Origin: Phascolarctobacterium sp.
GTDB lineage: Bacteria; Bacillota; Negativicutes; Acidaminococcales; Acidaminococcaceae
NCBI GenBank assembly: GCA_030531205.1
Contig: JAUNOC010000001.1
Span: 186,001 to 250,000, forward strand
Reading direction: 5' to 3'
Length of the DNA stretch: 64,000 nt
The notes below the pieces were generated by a model. The model was not told the DNA's origin. It worked only from the letters and a program-made list of their open reading frames with translations, and ran no database searches. The position numbers and the translations under genes were made by a program. Below are positions 47,952 through 56,403 of the stretch, in pieces (the first letter of the stretch is position 1; every line of letters begins with the position of its first letter).

Positions 47952-48677
47952 TCAAAATAATATGTTAAACCGTTCTTTAGTGTATTCAATATATGTTTTA
48001 TCTATTTCAATTCCTATGTATCGTCTTCCTTCTTCAAGTGCTGCAACCCCTGTACTCCCAACGCCACTAAAACAATCTAACACAATATCATTTGGATTTG
48101 AGGCAATTTTTATAATTTTCCGTAAAACAGAAACTGGTTTTTGTGTTGGGTGAAGATTCTTACCTGTTTTATCTTTTATTCTTTCTCTTCCCATACAAAT
48201 TGGGCTTTCAATAAAATTGTGCATTTCATTTTGAGTTGTAAAATTCCATGTATGCCCCTTATTCCAACAACATACAATGAGTTCACAACTATTAAGAAAA
48301 GATGATTTTCTTATGTTAGGAACTGGATTCTTTTTATGCCACACCAAAAATTGAAAAGTATCAAACAATGGATCAAATACCTTATGATATTCTCCCAATA
48401 AATTGTACGAACAAAAAATAAAAATATTCCCCTTCGGCGAAATAATACGCTTAAATTCATTAACAAAATCACTTGGTCGCAATGTCTTTTCATCCCATTT
48501 GGCGACATCATTATTAATTTCGCTTCGCCAATCAAATTTCATATTTCCCGTACTATAATTTGCTAAATTATATGGTGGGTCTGTCAAAATTAAATCAATA
48601 CTCTTATCAGGAATTTCTTTTAATTTATCAAAACAATCGCCTTGAATAATTTGACATTTACTACTTAAATCTATCAT
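47952..48677 (-). CDS. Type II DNA adenine methyltransferase (beta-class order)
   Basis: 241 residues. Catalytic motif DLILTDPPYNL near residue 33 precedes the SAM-binding region LDCFSGVGSTGVAALEEGRRYIGIEID at the C-terminus, the beta-class order; DPPY suggests N6-adenine. HPTQKPVSVLRKII is the motif-X-like block usual in these enzymes. It is encoded three bases after the nuclease gene, forming a restriction-modification pair. Recognition sequence unknown. Confidence 0.92.
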   Translation of the reverse strand: MIDLSSKCQIIQGDCFDKLKEIPDKSIDLILTDPPYNLANYSTGNMKFDWRSEINNDVAKWDEKTLRPSDFVNEFKRIISPKGNIFIFCSYNLLGEYHKVFDPLFDTFQFLVWHKKNPVPNIRKSSFLNSCELIVCCWNKGHTWNFTTQNEMHNFIESPICMGRERIKDKTGKNLHPTQKPVSVLRKIIKIASNPNDIVLDCFSGVGSTGVAALEEGRRYIGIEIDKTYIEYTKERFNILF

Positions 48678-48680
48678 ATA

Positions 48681-49499
48681 TTAGCCCTCAAAATACAACC
48701 GTTTAATATTCTTAAGAACCCGTTTAATTTCAGAACAAGAAATTTTATATTGTTCAAAAATAATGTTAAATCCATCAGAATCATCACATATAAAATTCCA
48801 ATAATCTTTTCCAATCAATAATTCTTCTTGTGCAAAAAATTGTTGTACCCTTTCTTGCTTCCATGGGTTTCCTTCACCAAATTTATTATACGCTGTTCCA
48901 AATAGGATTTTTATTTTTGGGTTTGTTTCATTTCTCAACTGATTCAATAACATATAATATTCATCCAACAATGCGTTCTTTTCTGCTTTTGACTTTTTAT
49001 TATCTAAATCACCCGATGCCTTTAATTCAATCAATATATGCTCATTAGTTCTTTCATTATAAAAATAATTATCTGTTGCATGAGTACGAATAAAAGAATT
49101 TATATTAGTCGGGTAAATCCAACTAATATTTGCATAGTGTTGAATTTTAGGTTTGGATGAATGGCTATTATAACTATCCAAAATAGATGCTATTCGTTGT
49201 GTTTGTTCTGGTAATAAGAAAGAATTTATGCTTCCACGAACTTCAAAACTTTGTTTTGCGATATCTTTTCCCATTTTTTCAAGAAGATTTCCGAATGAAG
49301 AATCAAAACTTCTCACAAAAGCAGAGTAAAACATAAATTCTTCTCCAAGCTCCGCAATAAAACAATTATTTTTCTTCATATTGACAACGCCTTCAGCATC
49401 ATCAACTTCAGATTCATAGCGAGTCAATAATCCACTTGCAAAACTTGTTATATAAGCATTAACAATAGATTGAATTGCACGTTGCTTTGCTACTTCCAT
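48681..49499 (-). CDS. Type II restriction endonuclease, PD-(D/E)XK-like
   Basis: 272 residues. A PD-(D/E)XK-like core is visible as THATDNYFYNERTNEHILIELKASGDLDNKKS (D...E-x-K followed by GDLDNKK) around residues 137-170, followed by INQLRNETNPKIKILFGTAYNKFGEG-like helices. I considered the TdeIII-type endonucleases as possible relatives but cannot confirm. Position upstream of a cognate methyltransferase on the same strand makes the restriction role likely. RBS AAGAGG precedes ATG 49499. Confidence 0.75.
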   Translation of the reverse strand: MEVAKQRAIQSIVNAYITSFASGLLTRYESEVDDAEGVVNMKKNNCFIAELGEEFMFYSAFVRSFDSSFGNLLEKMGKDIAKQSFEVRGSINSFLLPEQTQRIASILDSYNSHSSKPKIQHYANISWIYPTNINSFIRTHATDNYFYNERTNEHILIELKASGDLDNKKSKAEKNALLDEYYMLLNQLRNETNPKIKILFGTAYNKFGEGNPWKQERVQQFFAQEELLIGKDYWNFICDDSDGFNIIFEQYKISCSEIKRVLKNIKRLYFEG

Positions 49500-49741
49500 A
49501 TTTACCTCTTACATTCTCAATTTTATATTATTATACCACAATAGCCATTATAAATACACGCAAATTATTTCTACATTACAAAATCCCAATTTTACAACTA
49601 TTTCAATGTTCCAATACAAAAATTTCATATTCTCCTATCGTTTCAAAATAAATTTCTTCCCCTTTTTGGTTGTAAAATCAAATCTCATGTCTATTATATA
49701 TGGTGAAAGAATTATCAACGCAAAAATTTTTTCGGCATACG

Positions 49742-49785
49742 GTGTAAATTATATAATTTGCACCCCACAATTATATAATTTTCAC
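49742..49785. other. Hairpin H1 in the non-coding tract upstream of the nuclease gene
   Basis: Arms 49742-49758 (GTGTAAATTATATAATT) and 49769-49785 pair over 17 positions with one mismatch; each arm contains the internal palindrome AATTATATAATT. Confidence 0.7.
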
Positions 49786-49840
49786 GCCTTCGCCATTCGC
49801 CACAAAATAATTTTTGTGATTTCAATTTTTTTATACGCTC

Positions 49841-49879
49841 AATCTGATACTGAGATTGACCTAATCTCACTATCAGATT
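49841..49879. other. Hairpin H2 in the non-coding tract
   Basis: Arms 49841-49857 (AATCTGATACTGAGATT) and 49863-49879 pair with one mismatch around a five-base loop. No T-run, so not an evident terminator. Confidence 0.7.
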
Positions 49880-49927
49880 AACACCTCATGAAATAAATTT
49901 TCGTTTTGCTTTTTACTTCAGGGTTAA

Positions 49928-49961
49928 AATGATATCATACTAACTATGGTCTGATATCATT
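49928..49961. other. Hairpin H3 in the non-coding tract
   Basis: AATGATATCA ... TGATATCATT arms, each containing the palindrome TGATATCA, around a short bulged loop. Confidence 0.65.
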
Positions 49962-50000
49962 CTGACACCTTTATATTTTTTATTTCACTCTTCACTTTAC

Positions 50001-50251
50001 TTTCAAAAAAATTCTCTCATTCAAAACTGAAAAAATCGTGAAACAATATTTTTTTAATCACGTGATTTTTTAAAAAAATCACGTGATTAAAACTTTTTAC
50101 TTTTATGATTTTGAATGAAAATAAAAGTCCTCTTCACACTAAAAGCATTTTCATCAATGAAATCACTCTTCAATAAAACGCAATTAAAAGCGTGGAAAGT
50201 GAATTTCAAAATCGCGAGATTTTATATCAAAGTCGCGCGATTTTGAAATTG
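50001..50251 (-). other. Hairpin element B: 251-bp copy, inverted relative to element A
   Basis: The reverse complement aligns with 6789-7039 without a single gap. Hairpin 1 is 50208-50244 (37 nt; AAAATCGCG arms) and hairpin 2 spans 50052-50092 within 50048-50094 (20-bp perfect stem with AATCACGTGATT in both arms). Their sequence is unrelated to those of element A but position, length and pairing are the same. The 49500-50264 gap holds no gene; besides this element it has hairpins H1-H3 and AT-rich sequence. Confidence 0.75.
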
Positions 50252-50355
50252 AGATTATGCTGGCGAATGTACAATATAAGTGCAACAAAATAAAAATGAC
50301 ACATAGAATTCTGATAAAATAAAGTTGTAAAAAATCAAAATATCAGGAGGTATCT

Positions 50356-50841
50356 ATGCGTCATTACAGACATCTTACACCAGTTGAACGGGAATGTATA
50401 GCACTTTTTCATTTTTTTGGATATTCAATTACAACAATATCATGTGTATTGTGCCGTAACAAATCCACAGTTTCCCGGGAACTTAAGCGTAACAACATTT
50501 TGGACGGTATATATATGGAATTTTTTGCGACCAGACTGTATAAAGAACGAAGGACAAAATGTCACCGCAAGAAAATTCTGGACAATCCGGAAATCTGCAA
50601 ATATGTTAAAGAAAAATTTCTTGACCACCAGTGGTCACCGGAACAAATAGCAGGACGTCTTGCATTGGAAAAACACAAGAAAATTATTAGCTATAACACA
50701 ATTTACAGGGCAATTTACAACGGGATACTGGATGACGGACATTCCCGCCGTACAAACAGAATAATTATTCGCAAACTACGGCATAAGGGCAAAAAACGGC
50801 TCAAACATAGCCACATGAAAAAAGAGGCATATTCCCTGTGA
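50356..50841 (+). CDS. IS30-family transposase, N-terminal part (frameshifted)
   Basis: 161 codons. MRHYRHLTPVERECIALFHFFG with SITTISCVLCRNKSTVSRELKRN is the IS30 N-terminal HTH; HQWSPEQIAGRL and SYNTIYRAIYNG follow. The frame ends in EAYSL after an A6 run at 50818-50823; a -1 shift there joins KRGIFPVSNPISSRPLS of the second part, which is what an intact IS30 protein would read. RBS AGGAGG is strong. Confidence 0.85.
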   Translation: MRHYRHLTPVERECIALFHFFGYSITTISCVLCRNKSTVSRELKRNNILDGIYMEFFATRLYKERRTKCHRKKILDNPEICKYVKEKFLDHQWSPEQIAGRLALEKHKKIISYNTIYRAIYNGILDDGHSRRTNRIIIRKLRHKGKKRLKHSHMKKEAYSL

Positions 50842-51347
50842 GCAATCCAATATCATCACGTCCGTTAAGTGCCACAAACAGGTCAAGAAAAGGACATTGG
50901 GAAGCGGACACTGTAAGGGGAACCTATAATGGGGCATGTATAGTGACTTTGGTTGATAGAAAAAGTAAGTTGTTATGTGGCGGTAAAGCAGAACACAAAA
51001 CAGCTTACGATGTTAATAATGTCATTGTTTCGGCTCTGCACGATCAACCTTTACGTTCGGTAACACCGGACAGGGGGAAAGAATTTGCCAAACACAAAGA
51101 AGTCAGCGAAAAATTGAAACAGGTAAAATTTTATTTCCCTTTGCCGCAACATCCGTGGCAACGTGGTACAAATGAAAACACAAATGGTCTGCTAAGGGAA
51201 TATTTCCCTAAAGGAGTGGACATTTCAAATTTATCAGAAGAATATATTCAGTCAAAGTTTAATGAGCTAAACCTTCGTCCACGTAAATGTTTAAATTACA
51301 GGACTCCGTTTGAGGTTCATTATTCTAAAGTGTTGCACTTGTTTTGA
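50838..51347 (+). pseudogene. IS30-family transposase, C-terminal catalytic part
   Basis: 169 codons in the -1 frame relative to the first part, overlapping it by four bases. It holds the DDE catalytic core: first Asp in GHWEADTV, second Asp in TPDRGKEF, Glu in WQRGTNENTNGLLREYFPKG. Either a loss-of-function frameshift or expressed by slippage on the A6 tract; a GTG restart at 50838 would lack the DNA-binding domain. Confidence 0.8.
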
Positions 51348-51388
51348 CAATTCAAACTGTTTTGAATGAAAAAAATCCTGTGACTATT

Positions 51389-51566
51389 TCAATCACAGGA
51401 ACATCTTACCTTAACTTACAACTTCTAACTTAAACTATCAACTTAACTTGCTGCCGCAAACTACCCCTTCGCCACTTCGTGGCTCTCTTCCCCTCGCAAG
51501 GGGACGCAAGGGTTAGCACTATGCCGACTTTCCCTCAAACCTGACACCTGAAACCTGAATCCCTAA
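51389..51566. repeat. Repeat-rich gap ahead of the TRAP operon
   Basis: The gap 51354-51688 has no gene. It holds a hairpin CCTGTGA/TCACAGG (51377-51399) fused to a copy of the 27-bp repeat (51389-51415), a GC-rich stretch with CCCCTCGCAAGGGG, and the right inverted flank of the island (51516-51566). From 51567 on come a small CCGCA/TGCGG hairpin and the TAXI gene leader with a TATATT-like -10. Confidence 0.5.
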
Positions 51567-51688
51567 AATTTGTAAAAACTTTACACTTTCTTATCGCTGA
51601 TTGAATACAATAAACTTTTCCCGCAGGTGTGCGGAATTTTTGCTATATTTTATGTAATAAAAGATACACATCCAGAAAGGAGATACTT

Positions 51689-52633
51689 ATGAAAAAATTA
51701 TTATTAGCTCTCATGGGTCTTGTGGTAGGTGCTATGTGCCTCACCGGTTGCGGCGGTGGCGGCAAGACCTTTATCAACATTGCTACTGGCGGTACTGCCG
51801 GTACTTATTATCCTTTGGGCGGTGCTATGGCGGATATTTTCAACAAAAATATTCCTAACTGCAATGCTTCTGCCCAATCCACCGGTGCTTCCGTTGCCAA
51901 TGTTAATCTTTTGCAACAGGGCAAGGTAGATATCGCTTTCATCCAAAACGATATCGCTTACTATGCTGCTACCGGTACGGAAATGTTCAAGGACAAAAAG
52001 GTTGACGGCCTGTTAGGCATGGCTACTCTTTATCCTGAAACCGTACAGATTGTTACTTTGAGAAAGAGCGGTATTAAATCCGTTGCTGATTTCAAAGGCA
52101 AGAGGGTTGCGGTTGGTGCGGCAGGCAGCGGTACAGAGGCCAATGCCCGTCAGATTATGGCTGCTTATGGCATTACCTATGATATGTGCAAGGTTCAATA
52201 TTTGAGTTTTGCTGAGGCATCCAGCGCTTTGAAAGATGGTAATGTGGATGTGGCTTTCGTTACTGCAGGTCATCCCACTGCGGCTATTCAAGATATTTCC
52301 ACCACCAACGATGTGGTGCTGATTCCTATGCCGGCAGACAGGGCAAATGCTTTGATTGCTAAATATCCTTTCTACACCAAGGTTGTTATTCCTGCTAAGA
52401 CCTACAACAAACAGACCAGCGATGTGCCTGCTGTGGCAGTCCGCTGTATGTTGGCTGTAACCAACAAGATGAGTGATGACACTGCTTATAAAGCAACCAA
52501 AGCACTCTATACCAATCTTGATAGAATGAAAGCGGCTCACAGTGCGGCTAATTTCATTACCAAAGCCAGCGCTCTTGATGGTATGTCCATTAAGGTTGTT
52601 GGCGGTGCTCAAAAATTCTATGACGAGAAATAA
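51689..52633 (+). CDS. TAXI-type TRAP transporter substrate-binding lipoprotein
   Basis: 314 residues from ATG 51689 (AAAGGAG ahead; the in-frame ORF extends 20 codons upstream without an RBS). Signal peptide with lipobox LTGC, then FINIATGGTAGTYYPLGGAMADIF, VDIAFIQNDIAYYA, GKRVAVGAAGSGTEANARQI and VDVAFVTAGHP: clear TAXI family, lipid-anchored and extracytoplasmic. Delivers an organic anion (often a dicarboxylate or amino acid) to the fused permease encoded downstream. Confidence 0.95.
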   Translation: MKKLLLALMGLVVGAMCLTGCGGGGKTFINIATGGTAGTYYPLGGAMADIFNKNIPNCNASAQSTGASVANVNLLQQGKVDIAFIQNDIAYYAATGTEMFKDKKVDGLLGMATLYPETVQIVTLRKSGIKSVADFKGKRVAVGAAGSGTEANARQIMAAYGITYDMCKVQYLSFAEASSALKDGNVDVAFVTAGHPTAAIQDISTTNDVVLIPMPADRANALIAKYPFYTKVVIPAKTYNKQTSDVPAVAVRCMLAVTNKMSDDTAYKATKALYTNLDRMKAAHSAANFITKASALDGMSIKVVGGAQKFYDEK

Positions 52634-52636
52634 TTA

Positions 52637-53164
52637 ATGTTCTTCAAAAATTGTGAGGGAGGGCAAGGTTTTTGCTCCTCCCTCATTTTTATCAAAATAT
52701 TTTTTTTAGTTTTATTAGTTGCCATTGGGGCAATTTTTTGGTATATTCATAGTAGATTGGTTCTTGCCGTTACTGGCAAACAATATTCTCAAGCCCTTCC
52801 TGTGGAAGTGGGGGAGGAATGGCAAATAGTTTTTACTCATTCTGTGGAGCGGACACCTTGGAAAGAGTATTACAGGGTGGAGGATGATGGCAATCTGCTC
52901 TATAAAACACGCTTTCAATCACTTGGCTGGGGATATCCTTATTCCCCAAGTGATGGGGAGTTTCATGCCACAAAGGATGGTTTTGAACTTTTGATGAGCA
53001 GGAAATATCCTGTAATCAATCTGAGGGTTGCCCCGGAGGCCTCGCCGGTTCTCATTCATCGGGGTACTAAATATAATCTCTGTGAAATCTATGGCGACAG
53101 GGAGGCGGTGGAAGTCCGGCTTACCAATCGCTTGGAATATATAATCACTCATTTGACGAAATAG
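52637..53164 (+). CDS. DUF1850 protein of the TAXI-TRAP system
   Basis: 175 residues. One N-terminal membrane segment (FIKIFFLVLLVAIGAIFWYIH) and a DUF1850 beta domain (EWQIVFTHSVERTPWKEYYRV, FQSLGWGYPYSPSDG). DUF1850 genes typically lie between TAXI solute receptor and fused permease; role in the complex not established. Starts three bases after the receptor gene. Confidence 0.9.
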   Translation: MFFKNCEGGQGFCSSLIFIKIFFLVLLVAIGAIFWYIHSRLVLAVTGKQYSQALPVEVGEEWQIVFTHSVERTPWKEYYRVEDDGNLLYKTRFQSLGWGYPYSPSDGEFHATKDGFELLMSRKYPVINLRVAPEASPVLIHRGTKYNLCEIYGDREAVEVRLTNRLEYIITHLTK

Positions 53165-53175
53165 GAGGAACATTT

Positions 53176-55113
53176 ATGTCTGAAGAAAAAATGCGCGAAC
53201 TTTCCGCCGAAGAGGTGATGGCAAAATTTGACAAAGAATCCGGCAAGCGTGAACTTGGTGGGATTTGGGGTAAGGTCATTGCCGGATTTTGTATTTTATT
53301 CGCTGTTTTCCAACTTTATACAGCAGTTTTCGGAGTGCTGGACGCTCATTTGCAACGGGCCATTCATTTGGCTTTCGGTATGCTTTTGATTTTCCTGCTC
53401 TACCCGACACGGGGTTCCTGGTCAAGGAAGAGCATGAATTATTTTGATGTGGCCTGTGCGGTCATCGGTGCGGCCTGTGCCCTTTATATCGTGGTTTTCT
53501 ATGATGATTTGGTGCTTCGGGCAGGCATGAACAACAGTGTTGATTTTGCTGTGGGTATGTTAGGAACTTTGATGGTGTTTGAAGCGGCCCGCCGGGTTGT
53601 GGGCTGGCCCATGATTACTGTGGCACTTGTGTTTTTAATCTATGCTTTTGCAGGGCCCTATTTCCCTGGGATTTTGGCTCACAGGGGGGTGGAACTGCAG
53701 GAAATGTTTGACCACCTGTTTTTCACAACGGAAGGTATTTTCGGTGTGCCTATGGGGGTTTCTTCCACATTTATTTATTTGTTCATTCTCTTTGGAGCGT
53801 ATTTGGAAGCAACGGGTTTGGGCAAATTCTTCATTGATATTGCCAACGCCATTGCGGGTTGGGCGGCCGGAGGGCCTGCCAAAGTGGCAGTGCTTTCCAG
53901 CGGTCTGATGGGTACTGTGTCCGGCAGCAGCGTGGGTAATGTGGCAGGTACCGGCGCCTTCACTATTCCCATGATGAAGAAATTGGGTTATTCTGCCCCC
54001 TTCGCCGGAGCGGTTGAGGCGGCGGCTTCCACAGGCGGACAACTCATGCCGCCGGTTATGGGAGCGGCGGCATTCCTTATGGCAGAGTTTGTAGGCGTTC
54101 CTTACTTTGACGTAGTTAAAGCGGCGGTTATTCCTGCGGCTTTGTATTATATCGGCGTTTGGCTTTGTGTTCATTATGAAGCGAAAAAATTCGGTTTGAA
54201 GGGTGTGCCCCGTGATGAATTGCCCAGTCCTAAAAAACTTTTTGTGGAAAAGGGCCATTTGGCAATTCCTTTGGTGGCCATTGTGTATCTTTTGGTAACG
54301 GGCTACACCCCCATGAGGGCGGCTTTGGCGGCCATTGTGCTTTCCATTGCCTGTGCTTGTTTGAGGAAGTCCACCCGTATTTCCCCCAAGCAAATTGTGG
54401 ACGGATTGATTGAGGGTTCAAAAGGGGTGTTGGGCGTACTCATTGCCTGTGCCACTGCCGGTATTATTATCGGTGTTGTAACTAAAACTGGTGTGGGTTT
54501 GAAAATTGCTACCGCCCTCTTGGATTTGGCAGGTGGTCATCTTCTGCCCGCCATGTTCTTCACTATGCTTACCTCGTTACTCTTAGGTATGGGCGTGCCT
54601 ACAACTGCCAACTATGTTATTACCTCCACCATTGCGGCTCCCGCTTTGGTACAAATGAATGTGCCGGTTTTGGCGGCACATATGTTTGCTTTCTACTTTG
54701 GTATTGTGGCTGATGTAACGCCCCCAGTAGCGTTGGCGGCTTATGCCGGGGCAGGCATTGCAGGTGCTAATCCTATGAAAACAGGTGTTACGGCCGCGAA
54801 GCTGGCGATTGCCGCTTTCATAGTTCCGTACATTTTTGTGTTGTCGCCTGAACTCTTGATGATTGATGCCACTTTGTTCACCATTATTTTTAGTTCTGTA
54901 ACTGCCATTTTAGGTATGTGGGGTGTGGCGGTTGCCATGATTGGCTATTGCCAGACCAATCTTAACATAGCGCAAAAACTGCTTTTCTTGGTTGGCGGTA
55001 TCTCCATGATTATCCCTGGTATGGTTACAGATACTGTCGGGTTAGGGCTCATGGTTGTGGCCTTCATGTGGCAAAGATATGTTGCCCAACTTGAAAAGAA
55101 ATACAACAAATAA
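53176..55113 (+). CDS. TRAP transporter permease, fused DctQM type
   Basis: 645 residues with about fifteen to seventeen membrane segments. The N-terminal small-permease-like part is fused to the large DctM part: SSGLMGTVSGSSVGNVAGTGAFTIPMMKKLGY, VEAAASTGGQLMPPVMGAAAFLMAE, LLGMGVPTTANYVITSTIAAPALV and DVTPPVALAAYAGAGIAGANP are signature stretches of TAXI-TRAP permeases. Sodium-coupled uptake is usual for the family. Confidence 0.95.
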   Translation: MSEEKMRELSAEEVMAKFDKESGKRELGGIWGKVIAGFCILFAVFQLYTAVFGVLDAHLQRAIHLAFGMLLIFLLYPTRGSWSRKSMNYFDVACAVIGAACALYIVVFYDDLVLRAGMNNSVDFAVGMLGTLMVFEAARRVVGWPMITVALVFLIYAFAGPYFPGILAHRGVELQEMFDHLFFTTEGIFGVPMGVSSTFIYLFILFGAYLEATGLGKFFIDIANAIAGWAAGGPAKVAVLSSGLMGTVSGSSVGNVAGTGAFTIPMMKKLGYSAPFAGAVEAAASTGGQLMPPVMGAAAFLMAEFVGVPYFDVVKAAVIPAALYYIGVWLCVHYEAKKFGLKGVPRDELPSPKKLFVEKGHLAIPLVAIVYLLVTGYTPMRAALAAIVLSIACACLRKSTRISPKQIVDGLIEGSKGVLGVLIACATAGIIIGVVTKTGVGLKIATALLDLAGGHLLPAMFFTMLTSLLLGMGVPTTANYVITSTIAAPALVQMNVPVLAAHMFAFYFGIVADVTPPVALAAYAGAGIAGANPMKTGVTAAKLAIAAFIVPYIFVLSPELLMIDATLFTIIFSSVTAILGMWGVAVAMIGYCQTNLNIAQKLLFLVGGISMIIPGMVTDTVGLGLMVVAFMWQRYVAQLEKKYNK

Positions 55114-55121
55114 GGATTATT

Positions 55122-55262
55122 ATGATAGATTATCTTATTGGATTTTTACTTTTAGTGGCAGTGTGGTTTGTTTGCCATCTGCTTTATAAAAACCGCAACA
55201 ACACTCATTGTAGCGGTTGCCGTTACAGAGAGAACTGTAATAAAAAAGATGCTCAAAAATGA
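55122..55262 (+). CDS. Small Cys-rich membrane protein, 46 residues
   Basis: ATG 55122 with AAGGA eight bases upstream. Residues 3-22 form a membrane segment (DYLIGFLLLVAVWFVCHLLY), followed by a basic CSGCRYRENC tail, the layout of FeoB-associated Cys-rich membrane proteins; a metal link is only suggested. No feoB lies nearby. The stop codon is inside the operon terminator loop. Confidence 0.75.
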   Translation: MIDYLIGFLLLVAVWFVCHLLYKNRNNTHCSGCRYRENCNKKDAQK

Positions 55263-55273
55263 GCATCTTTTTT
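55242..55273 (+). terminator. Terminator of the TRAP operon
   Basis: Perfect 13-bp stem AAAAAAGATGCTC / GAGCATCTTTTTT with six-base loop and T-run. It overlaps the last codons and stop of the 46-residue gene. Confidence 0.9.
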
Positions 55274-55301
55274 AGTTAAAAATTAAAAACTTAAAATTAA
55301 A

Positions 55302-55394
55302 AATTGTGGTGATATGTTCCAGTGATTAAATATAAAAAAGTTCGCTTTCATCTAACTTTCCCAATTCTAATCACAGGAACATTCTACCATAATT
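55302..55394. repeat. Inverted pair of the 27-bp interspersed repeat
   Basis: 55302-55328 (minus, TGGTGATATGTTCCAGTGAT core) and 55368-55394 (plus, TAATCACAGGAACATTCTAC) face each other over about 39 bases, able to form a long imperfect hairpin. AATTACGCATTGCGAATTGC-type filler follows toward the EamA gene. Confidence 0.6.
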
Positions 55395-55425
55395 ACGCAT
55401 TGCGAATTGCATATTACACATTGTG

Positions 55426-56355
55426 CTAAAACAACTCCTGACATCCCATCAAAATTATGCCTAAAATAATAATGGTAAAACATAGATATTGTCCTTTTGT
55501 GAACCGCTCCTTCAGCCAGAAATAGGCGGTCAATTCTGTGAATACACAATAGGGGGTTATAATCACCGCCACATATACCGGCTCTATTTCCATAGCAATG
55601 GTATATGCCAAAAGTCCTGCGGACTCTAAAAAACCACCCATCATATAATTGAAATTAACATTGCTGAGAAAGTTGTAGGGCTTATGCTCTTTATAGGAAA
55701 CATAAATCCAACTGATAAGACCTTCAACTGCAAAACAGAGGGAATACAAACGGAAATAATCCACTGGGCCAATGCCAATCTCCACATCATCGCTGAGCAT
55801 TATGCCACAGATTACCGTATCCAAAGTATCCGCAAAACAAAAGATGAGAGGAAAAACAAAAGCCAAAAATCCCAAAGTGTTTTGACGGCTTCTCTTATAG
55901 TATTCTTCCACATATCCCAAAGCCAAAATCCCCACCACAATAAGAACAGTGCTGATAATATCAATGACCGAAATCTGCTCCCACACTGCTTCAATCTTAC
56001 CGATATAGGCATACCAAAGCAAGAACATAATGGTGGAAAAGCAACCACTGGCATTTTTCAAAGGAGCCATAATGCCGGCCTCCAAATAACGGAAACCGGT
56101 GTAACTTAAAATTAAGGTGGTAACATATAACACCGGCACCATAAGCAAAATGGGGTTAGCAACTACGAGATTAAAAAGTTCACCCCAACCGCTGGCCCAG
56201 GGGGCGGCTAAAACGCCAATGGCAAGAAAGAAAAAGCCACTGATAACTCCCATCCGATATTGATTTAACTGGTCCTGATTATTAGTGCCGGCACGGACGA
56301 ACACATCCTCCACACCCCAGCCAATAACCGCTATTAAAGCAAGTATAAACCACAT
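55426..56355 (-). CDS. EamA/DMT family transporter
   Basis: 309 residues, ten predicted membrane segments in two EamA-like halves: ALIAVIGWGVEDVFVRAG at the start and ESAGLLAYTIAMEIEPVYVAVIITPYCVFTELTAYFWLKERFTKGQ with the typical conserved E-R-x-T toward the end. A drug/metabolite exporter; the substrate cannot be predicted. Stands alone, with repeat copies on either side. Confidence 0.88.
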   Translation of the reverse strand: MWFILALIAVIGWGVEDVFVRAGTNNQDQLNQYRMGVISGFFFLAIGVLAAPWASGWGELFNLVVANPILLMVPVLYVTTLILSYTGFRYLEAGIMAPLKNASGCFSTIMFLLWYAYIGKIEAVWEQISVIDIISTVLIVVGILALGYVEEYYKRSRQNTLGFLAFVFPLIFCFADTLDTVICGIMLSDDVEIGIGPVDYFRLYSLCFAVEGLISWIYVSYKEHKPYNFLSNVNFNYMMGGFLESAGLLAYTIAMEIEPVYVAVIITPYCVFTELTAYFWLKERFTKGQYLCFTIIILGIILMGCQELF

Positions 56356-56403
56356 ATTGATGCTCCACCTTTCAGAATGAAAATTTAAAAACTTAAAATT
56401 AAA

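Larger units (their letters stand above)
50265..51353 (+). mobile_element. IS30-family insertion sequence
   Basis: Imperfect terminal inverted repeats of 23 bases (50265-50287 and 51331-51353; 18/23 alike, inner part AAGTGCAACA identical) bracket a two-part IS30-type transposase. No clear target-site duplication is visible. It inserted 13 bases beyond hairpin element B. The transposase is split by a frameshift, so autonomous mobility is doubtful. Confidence 0.8.

Noticed and set aside
50048-50094. Canonical parS site
   Set aside because: TCACGTGA is present but the flanks are AA/TT rather than TGTT/AACA; kept only as a hypothesis in the findings.
49742-50251. CRISPR array
   Set aside because: The repeats are hairpins of different sequence with irregular spacing; there are no identical direct repeats or cas genes.
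49742-50251. Retron or reverse-transcriptase-associated RNA
   Set aside because: No reverse transcriptase ORF was seen in either direction nearby; adjacent genes are a restriction pair and an IS30 transposase.
51629-51688. Upstream start for the TAXI lipoprotein
   Set aside because: The extra 20 codons lack an RBS and would precede the lipoprotein signal peptide; ATG 51689 has AAAGGAG.
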